Assembly (NCBI RefSeq): GCF_900497805.2
Contig: NW_020954550.1
Coordinates: 32,155,184-32,219,183, forward strand
DNA: 64,000 nucleotides
Source: Vombatus ursinus
Taxonomy: Eukaryota; Chordata; Mammalia; Diprotodontia; Vombatidae
Direction of reading: 5' to 3'
Part shown: positions 57,301-64,000 of the stretch, piece after piece
Layout of the letters: every line of letters starts with the position of its first letter
Position numbering within the stretch: position 1 is the first letter of the stretch
Made by a program: the position numbers and the translations under genes
The notes under the pieces: generated by a model
Databases searched by the model: none
Told to the model about the DNA's origin: nothing
The model's input: only the letters and a program-made list of their open reading frames with translations

Positions 57301-60059
57301 ACACTTTGCTACCACTGGGTATTTAGGATACTCATTCATTTTTTTCCTACTTCTTTTTTATTCTCTCTCATTTGGAAGGAACACTGGGTTAAGAATCAGA
57401 AGGTCCTGATTTTATTCCTGGCTTTAGCACTAAGCTTTATAACCTTATGCAAAGCAAACTTCTCCATGCCTCAGTTTTCCAATCTGTAAAATGAAGGACT
57501 AAAACTACATTATCTCCACTGTCTCTTCCAGTTCTAATACTATAATTTTATTCTATTTTCCTTTATTCTTTCTCCTCTCTTTTGACTGTTTGGCTCCATA
57601 CGCTCAAAAATGAAGTAAAATTAAACATGAGTTTTGACCTTTTCCAAAGAGTCTGCTGAAAAAGATAACTCCACATTCATTCAATCATCAAGTATATATC
57701 AAGAATAACTGTGTGAACAGCACTGACTGGGTGCAAAGCACTGTAGAAGGTGTTACAAGGGACACAAAAGCAGACACAGCTTTTGATACTGAAGCACTTC
57801 TAAGTTCATTTTCACTGCTGGGTTTTAACATAATGGGGAAATTGATGGCTGCCTATAAAAAGTCTTAGACTAGAAGAAGTATTGAAAAATAAATCAGTCC
57901 ATCTTTTTGCTTCATAGATCAAATCATAGAAACAGTAGTCTATTGTATTCTTAAAAATAACCATGAAGTAGCGAGTCTCTCTCATACTCTTTGGGAGTAT
58001 TAGGAAGGTCTTCCTAATTTCTTCACTGTTTCATTCATTTGACGGGTATGCAGAACAACTATACTGTACGAATCCCTGCGCTAGGTCTGTGTGAAAAACA
58101 AAGACGTTGAAGATATGGTCTTTGATCTCAACAATCTACTGGGGACCATGAAACATGCACATGAGTAACTACATATGAGACAGTATGAGCTAAGTTCCCT
58201 AAGAGTTAAACAAACCAATTACTATAGGGGTTTAGAGATGGCAGGCACCACTTCTGGGTGGAGTGCCCAGGAAAAGCTTCATAGAAGATGTGGCATTTGA
58301 GCTGAGTCCTAATGGAACTTATGTCTTTCCTGAAGCAATTTAATCACTTTTTGCTCTGTCCCATTCGCAGTCAATAATATAAAAGCTCACATTTATACAA
58401 TATTTTTAGTTTATCAAGTGTTTTCCTCAGAAAAACCCTGTGAGACAGAGAGTTCAAGTATTATTATCTTGATTTTATAGAAGAAACCAAGACTCAAAAT
58501 GGTGAAAAGACTTGAAGTCAAACACCCAGCAAATATCAGACACAGAGTGTGAACCCAGGTTTCCTGACTCAAGTTCAGAGTTCTTTCCACTACATCATCA
58601 CTTATGTCCCATGATAGAATTTTAAATATCAGATTACAAAATAGCTAAGCCTGTGTTTGAGCTGGGGAAAGGCTGGGGAGAAAGATGTTTTCTTTATGGC
58701 CAAATTGGATGAATTCATTTTGTAGAAATGAACAATTAAGATAATTTTTAAAATTATAAGTTCAGGACTCTTATATAGATATAATCTTAGTAGAAAATAA
58801 ATGATAACTATCTGATCGCCAATATTTACAAAGCATTTCTTTAACAGTCAAATGCTACCATAGCCTTTTCTACTAGAGACCAGCCTAATTCTATTAGCTA
58901 AACATAACATCGAAAAACATTTATATAGAACTTAAGAGTTTTCAAATTTCTTCCTTTATTAGATACGTGGCTTCTCATAATATATTCTATTTTCCAGAAC
59001 TTACTGCTTTCATTAATATCTTATAAATAAGCTCTCTCAAAATCTCTAGTCTATAGCTGGTTAAGAACCTAAAGTACCTTTGTAAAAAAGGTCTCTGAAA
59101 TTAGAAATGAAAATATGGGCAAGTCATTTAATTTCTCAATGCTCTAAGCAATTCTCTAAGATTATAAATTACAAAGAAGGCATTGACCTGCATCAGGAAA
59201 GAGAATTTCCTTGAACAGCAATTCACTTTATCAGTGAAATCACAGGTCTAGTCACTCTCTATCTTAGTTAAACAGGAAATTAATAAACTGGCCTGAAGTC
59301 ATCCGCACTGTAATGTCAGGGTTACATAACACAAAAGGAAAAGCTCACAATTATGCAGAAAATCTGGATTATGCAGACAACTAAGTTTCTCAATTGAGGC
59401 CAATGCTCTACTCCCTCCTTTTCCTTCGTTATCTAGGCAATTAAAAAAAAAAGCAAAAATAGGATTTTATTCTTGGCCAGGATTATCTGAATAAGAGAAT
59501 CTATATAAAACTTACTTCAGAAGCAGGACTAAATAAGAACTTTTCACAGAATATCATATAATCATATTATCCAAATTAACCTGTCACTCATTATGTCCTT
59601 AAGAAAGCCATATTAAAAAAAAATACATGTTCCCACTTTCATTGCAAACAATAAAATGGCCAGTGTGATTTTTTTAAAGATAAGAAAATGCTTACTTTTG
59701 TGAGCTTCACCATTTGCAACGTAGATGAACCCATCCACCACTTCACACACCTTCTGAATTTGTGGAATCACACTGTATCGGCCCCTCTGTTCATCATTTC
59801 CAGGAATCTGCCTGTTGAATATTTTGTTGACTGCACTCGTTTGTTCTTCTCTTGCTCTATCCCTTTCTTTCCTAAAAGATAAAATTTTTAAAATAAAACA
59901 CACAAGCAGAAACTCAACAGGGCCCTAACCCATAAAAATGTCTCAGTCAGATTCCAGGCAGGTCACAAGATAAGTAGCCTTACCTAGTGGTTGAATATAA
60001 TACCAGGATATTGAATTTATGTTGGTTGCTCAACTGAAAACTGATTCCTGATCCAATGC
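54296..60059 (-). CDS. FBXO4: FBXO4 (F-box only protein 4), C-terminal four coding exons, partial gene
   Basis: FBXO4 is the substrate-binding subunit of an SCF (SKP1-CUL1-F-box) ubiquitin ligase; known substrates of the family include cyclin D1 and the telomere protein TRF1. Four minus-strand exons (60059-59984, 59871-59696, 56903-56728, 54385-54296) join in frame through GT-AG introns and give 171 residues. These match the human C-terminus as I recall it, for example FNILVLYSTTR, RYSVIPQIQKVCEVVDGF, HEWQDEFSHIMAM and TLTGFLNGIEWIL. This part of the protein forms the atypical small-GTPase-like domain that docks TRF1. The F-box and N-terminal exons were looked for in 60060-64000 and not seen, so the gene continues beyond the right edge. 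No in-frame stop or broken splice site is present, so the gene looks functional. Identification rests on recall, not a search, but exon lengths and phases agree exactly. Confidence 0.95.
54386..56727 (-). other. FBXO4: FBXO4 last intron
   Basis: This 2.3-kb intron runs from gtaagc to ttttcctag. Recognised repeats are a minus-strand MIR (about 55840-56040), a plus-strand MIR (about 56130-56310) and an L2 3' end (56395-56475, +). The remainder is AT-rich and unassigned. Confidence 0.8.
56728..56903 (-). CDS. FBXO4: FBXO4 coding exon
   Basis: This 176-bp exon supplies GA of a split Arg, then 58 codons from HEWQDEFSHIMAMIDPAFGS to NELQLPWM, ending on a codon boundary. The acceptor is TTCTTTAG and the donor is ATG followed by gtaagc. 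It contains the conserved core RPLLVLSCIS and KRMPCLYLAHEL of the FBXO4 C-terminal domain. The upstream frame is open into the intron but does not match FBXO4 there, and the phase (A|GA) fixes the start. Confidence 0.95.
56904..59695 (-). other. FBXO4: FBXO4 intron with L2 and MIR insertions
   Basis: This 2.8-kb intron holds old repeats: an L2 3' end (57040-57125, +), a MIR (57370-57550, +), a minus-strand L2 (about 57670-58330), a MIR (58385-58610, -) and a MIR scrap near 59110-59165. The rest is unassigned AT-rich sequence. No extra exon-like open frame with splice sites was seen. Confidence 0.8.
59696..59871 (-). CDS. FBXO4: FBXO4 coding exon
   Basis: This 176-bp exon completes the split Arg, encodes 58 full codons starting KERDRAREEQTSAVNKIF and ending VANGEAHK, and leaves one base (A) for the next Arg codon. 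Acceptor ATCTTTTAG and donor AAAAgtaagc are both good. The block RYSVIPQIQKVCEVVDGF matches the human protein as recalled. The preceding stretch NRQIPGNDEQRG differs clearly from human SRHNEGDDQQGS at the same length, which suggests a variable surface loop. The open frame reads past the donor into the intron, so the exon end is set by the splice site and by phase. Confidence 0.95.
59872..59983 (-). other. FBXO4: FBXO4 short intron (112 bp)
   Basis: This intron runs from gtaagg to a TTTTAG acceptor. At 112 bp it is by far the shortest intron here; the others are 2.3 kb, 2.8 kb and more than 3.9 kb. I recognise no repeat in it. Confidence 0.9.
59984..60059 (-). CDS. FBXO4: FBXO4 coding exon, first one in window
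   Basis: This 76-bp exon encodes a split Gly followed by IGSGISFQLSNQHKFNIL and VLYSTT, then a split Arg. On the minus strand the acceptor is ctccttcag before GCATTGG and the donor is ACTAG followed by gtaagg. It is entered in phase 1 (Gly codon G|GC) and left after two bases of an Arg codon (AG|G), which the next exon completes. It begins the C-terminal GTPase-like domain. The human protein differs here only by conservative changes as far as I recall. Confidence 0.94.
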
Positions 60060-60439
60060 CTGAAGGAGAAAAATACAAAATCAAAACAACTTATTACTGA
60101 ATACAGCAGAAGAGAAAGGCTGAAAGAACACCTAGTGAGAACAAAAAGAGCCAAATGATAATTCTTTATGTGTGGCTCTGGAATAAAATATTACACCTGA
60201 GCTGAAGAAAAGGGGGGGCTGCATGTGACTTTCATTCATGCAGTATTAAAAATCTGGATAAAGAACAACAAAGGACAATTAGCCTTAGACAATACTCTTT
60301 TACCTGTTAGCAAAAAGCTAATGTAAGCCATTAAGCTAAGTTTACATAGATTTCTGATAAAAGTTAAAATAACTAATTTTAAAAGATAATATATATATTC
60401 CCACTCCAACCATAAAAAAATAACACTCTAAAATTCTTT

Positions 60440-60515
60440 TATATGTGTATACATGTATATATGTGTATATGTATATATATGTGTATGTATATATGTGTGT
60501 GTGTGTATATATATA
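60440..60515. repeat. (TATG)n/(TG)n microsatellite
   Basis: ATGTGTATATGTATATATAT-type alternation; a separate (AT)n lies at 60911-60930. Confidence 0.95.
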
Positions 60516-61082
60516 TCTCTCTTTAACTAAGAGTGAGCAGTTTGAAAAAGTACCAACCTATACTAAAGGTTCAAGATTACTTTTCTGTATTTTTTTAAAT
60601 TAAACTAAAAAATCAGGATTTTGGTGGGGTTGTATTATACCCCATTTTGGCAATTTGCAATCAAAATTAAAAGCAAATGTGGATAATCAGTGGTCTAGTA
60701 AAATGAAAAATGGTTTAAAGATTGGATAATGTCCAGTAGGAATTAGTCCATCTGCAAGTTATTACACGTACATAATCATTCCCAAAACCAATTATTCATT
60801 TTCCTAAGGAGCATCTACCTTGACCTTATGGCCATTAATGACCAACAGTAAAATAGATTTTATAAGTATATTTGATTTCATACCTGGAAATAAAACTCAG
60901 GAAAATCTTCATATATATATATATATATATTTGTAGTTTGAGGAATAGAAGTATAGATATTGTAATCCATGAATTCTATAATTTTTCCCCATTGTAAACA
61001 CATCAGTCAGAAACATTGGTCACCAACTAATCAAAATAAAACTGGGTAGAGCCAAATTGTACCAAGTAATAATAATGGCTCG

Positions 61083-61145
61083 TGTGTGTGTGTGTGTGTG
61101 TGCATGTGTATACACACACACAGATGAGTGTACATGTACATATAC
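61083..61145. repeat. (TG)n and TATACACA simple tract
   Basis: Nine TG units followed by a mixed CA/TA tract. Confidence 0.93.
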
Positions 61146-61149
61146 TTGT

Positions 61150-61425
61150 TTTTTTGTTGTTCAGCTGTGTCCAATTCACCATGACCCCATTTGAAGTTTT
61201 CTTTTTTTTTTTTCAGTTTTCTTTTATTTTTTAATCTATGGAATAAAATAAACATTTCCATGACATCATACAATAAAAAAGATGATTGCATATGAAACTG
61301 CAAGTCTACTATGAACAACTTGCTATTCCTTTCAAATATACAACAAAAGTATCATGAAAATTTCTTTTTTTTGTGGGTGGGGATTCTTGGCAAAGTTACT
61401 GGAATAGTTTGTCATTTCCTTCTCC
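61150..61425 (-). repeat. Mar1-type SINE interrupted by a short L1
   Basis: Mar1 halves 61150-61203 (TTGTTGTTCAGCTGTGTCCA) and about 61380-61425 (TTCTTGGCAAAGTTACTGGA) flank an inverted, 5'-truncated L1 3' end of about 170 bp (61204-61372; AACTTGCTATTCCTTTCAAA) that matches 37870-37970. Confidence 0.8.
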
Positions 61426-61469
61426 TATATACATATGTGTGTGTCTGTATATGTACATATACAAAAAAT

Positions 61470-61675
61470 AGCTAGTACATGTAGTGTTTTAAAGTCTGCG
61501 AAGCGCTTTACATATATTTTCACATTTGAATTTCATAATAGCCCTGTAAAGTGCTATTATCCCCATTTTACAGATAAGGAAATTGAGACTTAGAGAAGTT
61601 AAGTGATTTGCCCACAGTCAAACAATTACTAAGTGTGTTTACCCAGGATACTCTGCTCTTTTCAACTCCCAATCT
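61470..61675 (-). repeat. MIR/Ther-1-type CORE-SINE
   Basis: GCGCTTTACATATATTTTCA, CCCATTTTACAGATAAGGAA, AAGTTAAGTGATTTGCCCAC. Confidence 0.85.
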
Positions 61676-62434
61676 ACTGTTCTTTAGACTCAGCATCACT
61701 ACCAAATTTTTAAAATATGTGCCTATTTCACAATTGTTAGGGAAATTTTATTTTAAGTCTGTTTCTTAGTACAAAGCTACTGAATCCACAAATTACTAGA
61801 TAACTCATTTGATTTACGTTTCAAAGAATACTGTGTCCTACTAAAATATTCACTCCTTTGTCCCATCAGCCAAGGTCAACATCTTTTTAAATAAATAGCT
61901 ACTGTAGGCCTTTAACCTTCCAACATCCAAGGGAGCTTTCTTTTAAAAAGTGTATTACTTTGCCTTGGTTGATCTATAATTTCAATGATATAGGTACTAT
62001 TGCTATGAAATTGTAGCACAAACTGTTCATGAAATTTTTGTCTATGTCTTCCCATAAATGCTCAATACAGTATCCATTCTAATGTACCCAAGACCTTCTC
62101 TTTGTTCTTTTATTATTTCAGGAGGTTCCAATGTACTCAGTTTGCTGTCTATTTTCTTTCATTCTCATTATATGAACAGTCCATCTCCTTTCCAATCACA
62201 TAAATCCACCTCTTCTCACGCACAAGGGAGCCTAATAGCTTAATAATCCATTTTTAAAAAATTTCTCCCAATTTAGAGTATTATTGAGAACTTTTTGCTA
62301 ACATGGTATATTCAAGTTTAGGAAGCTCACATTATGTATCATGACTTTATTTAGTAAAAACATAAGCTATAATAGTCGTTCTACATTTCATGTACAATTA
62401 ACAGTGGTAAAGTAATAAACTTCTTCAATCCTAG

Positions 62435-62830
62435 AACATCAATGAAGCATTTATTGTCTAGTATGTGCTAAATGCTGGAGAAGGAAATGGGAATCCACTC
62501 CAATATTTTTTGCCAAGAATACCCCACGGACAGCACTGTTGTGCTATGGTACATGGAGTCATGAAGAGTCAGGACACAACTGAATGACTGAATAACAACA
62601 AATGTGCTATGTACTGTGCTAAGCAATGGAAATACAAAGACAAACGCAAAAGCCCCCGGCCTCAAGGAACTTATATTCTGTACAAAATTATACAGGATAC
62701 ACACACACTCACACACACACACACACACACACACAAAATACATACAAGACAGTTTGGGGAAGAACACCACTTGGGAGGAGCGGGGATCAAAAAAGACTTC
62801 ATGTAGAAGGTAATGCCTGAACTGAAGTAT
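62435..62830 (-). repeat. L2 LINE with SINE and microsatellite insertions
   Basis: Inverted L2: GAAGCATTTATTGTCTAGTA, CAAGGAACTTATATTCTGTA, AAAAAGACTTCATGTAGAAG. A plus-strand Mar1 3' part (62472-62602; TGGAGAAGGAAATGGGAATC, ending GAATAACAACAAA) and a (CA)n run (62700-62736) interrupt it. Confidence 0.8.
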
Positions 62831-62974
62831 TTTTCAAAAATAAAACTGCATTAACATAATTTGTTTTTACATTGCCTAAGTTTCCCCCTGTAATCTCTCT
62901 CCTTCTCCTTCCAAGAGAGTTAAAAGATGAAAAATCAGAAAAACTGATCAATTTTTTTTTAAATGTAACAATAG

Positions 62975-63215
62975 AGTCAATGTTCTACACTAGTGGGCTC
63001 CTCATTTCTGCAAAGGAATAAAGTGAGGGGAAGTGTCTTCTCATATCCCTTCTCTGAAGCCAAGTTTGTCTTCTGTAGTTCTATAATATTCACTTTCAAC
63101 TGTATTATAGTTATTTTTTCCATTTACATTGTTGTATTCATTGTGCTTATTGTTTTCTTGCATCTGTTTACTTAGCACTAGTTCATGTAAGTCTTTTTAT
63201 GGTGGTGAACTGGGT
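62975..63215 (-). repeat. L1-type 3' UTR fragment
   Basis: GTGGGCTCCTCATTTCTGCA, AAGCCAAGTTTGTCTTCTGT, ACTTAGCACTAGTTCATGTA fit an inverted marsupial L1 3' UTR as recalled. Confidence 0.55.
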
Positions 63216-63480
63216 TTTGATGGAAACTAGGAATTCCAAAAGGTGAACAAGAGGAAGATAAGGAGGGAATGAAGATGAGAGAGACAGAGTGGAGAGTCAA
63301 GGAGAGAGAATGAATATAATTGAGTGAGGGGCAAGATCCTAGAGGAGGCAGAATTGGATGAGATAAATGGCACGATGAGATAAGTCGGCCTTGGCAAGGG
63401 AAAAGGTTACCTCTTCAACAGATACTAGAGTGAAGGAGAAACATGGAGGACATACAGAGGGATTTTGAGGTAATCGTTTT
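63216..63480 (-). repeat. Probable L2-related repeat
   Basis: TGAGTGAGGGGCAAGATCCT, AGAGGAGGCAGAATTGGATG, GGCCTTGGCAAGGGAAAAGG. I recall this as a repeat in marsupials; class is uncertain. Confidence 0.5.
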
Positions 63481-64000
63481 CAAAATTCCTCTTCCTTGTA
63501 TTCTATCTCACAGATCTCTTCCATTCTCACCAGGTCAACTATCGTCTCAATATAAATGCCTCCTGTAAATCTCTATGTCCAACCTTAATCTCTCCCCTAA
63601 GATCCAGACTTGTATCTTTAACCTTCTACCATTTCCACATGAATGCAACATGTTAAAAACTCAAGCATTCCATTTCTCCAAAAGTCAGCCCCTCTTCCTG
63701 ACTTACCCACTTTTGTCAACAATACTTTCCCAGATTCCTAAGCCTGAAACCTTGGGTACCTCTCCCTCCCTAGTCCTCCTCTTTGTTCTCCACATCTAAT
63801 CACCAAGTATTATCAATTCTTTCTTCCTAATTCTTTCAAATCTCTTATCCCTTTCCCTATTCACTACTGTCACCCTAGTTCAGGTCCTCATCACTGCCTA
63901 AAAAATTTACTCTTTACTGGTCTTTCCACTTCCAGTTGTCCCTCAAGTCCAAGCTACTGCATTCATTGTTGCTACAGGAGCTGGAGTGAGGAAGCCAATA
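63481..64000 (+). repeat. Probable L2 LINE, upstream coding part
   Basis: TGTCACCCTAGTTCAGGTCC, TCATCACTGCC and ACTGGTCTTTCCACTTCCAG correspond to the L2 segment just before the 3' region. Runs off the window; a 74-codon remnant frame lies at 63575-63799. Confidence 0.6.

Larger units (their letters stand above)
60060..64000 (-). other. FBXO4: FBXO4 intron, partial (5' side outside the window)
   Basis: No further FBXO4 exon was recognised in these 3.9 kb. Repeats are listed separately. The remainder (60060-60430, 60520-60900, 61680-62430) is unassigned AT-rich sequence. Confidence 0.7.

Noticed and set aside
1-64000. CRISPR arrays, operons, prokaryotic or phage systems
   Set aside because: Composition, SINE/LINE content and split exons show a mammalian genome; repeats are microsatellites or transposons, without spacer-repeat structure.

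Overview
The window is AT-rich, CpG-poor mammalian DNA, almost certainly from a marsupial. The diagnostic signals are many copies of two marsupial SINE types. One is a short SINE with the 5' motif GGCAGCTAGGTGGCACAGTG (WSINE/SINE1_MD-like). The other is a longer Mar1-type SINE ending in GACTGAACAACAA. Around them lie old MIR, L2 and CR1/L3 copies, marsupial-type L1 fragments and hAT-type miniature elements. Family names are from memory of consensus sequences; no database was searched. The species cannot be fixed.

The only gene I can support is at the right end on the minus strand: the last four coding exons of FBXO4, the substrate-recognition subunit of an SCF ubiquitin ligase. The exons are 60059-59984, 59871-59696, 56903-56728 and 54385-54296. 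All splice sites are GT-AG and the phases fit across every junction. Together they encode the C-terminal 171 residues, which is the GTPase-like, TRF1-binding part of the protein. The stop codon is at 54298-54296 and a poly(A) signal lies near 54141-54136. The F-box and N-terminal exons are not in the window, so they should lie beyond 64000, behind an intron of at least 3.9 kb.

Positions 1 to about 54100 lie downstream of FBXO4. In human the equivalent interval leads towards GHR and is gene-poor, and I see no coding exon here either. The layout is nested repeats separated by unassigned unique sequence. Main blocks are: L1 and CR1/L3 fragments (1-3000); a hAT copy split by L2 and L1-type sequence (5.2-6.0 kb); a hAT MITE with a perfect 8-bp target duplication (10.77-10.97 kb); dense SINEs (13-18 kb); a CTN-triplet minisatellite (20.17-20.79 kb); SINE/L2/L1 mosaics (21-33 kb); L1-in-L1 (36.8-39.0 kb); two related solo LTRs (30.7-31.3 and 42.4-43.0 kb); paired CR1/L3 copies (43.6-46.2 kb); a patchwork duplication beside an assembly gap (48.9-49.65 kb); and a long L2 (50.3-51.3 kb).

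I found no previously undescribed gene system. The items most worth a second look are the four-block mosaic duplication at 48992-49610, the open-in-all-frames minisatellite, the MITE with a paralogous empty site, and a few unique AT-rich stretches that look like candidate conserved non-coding elements.
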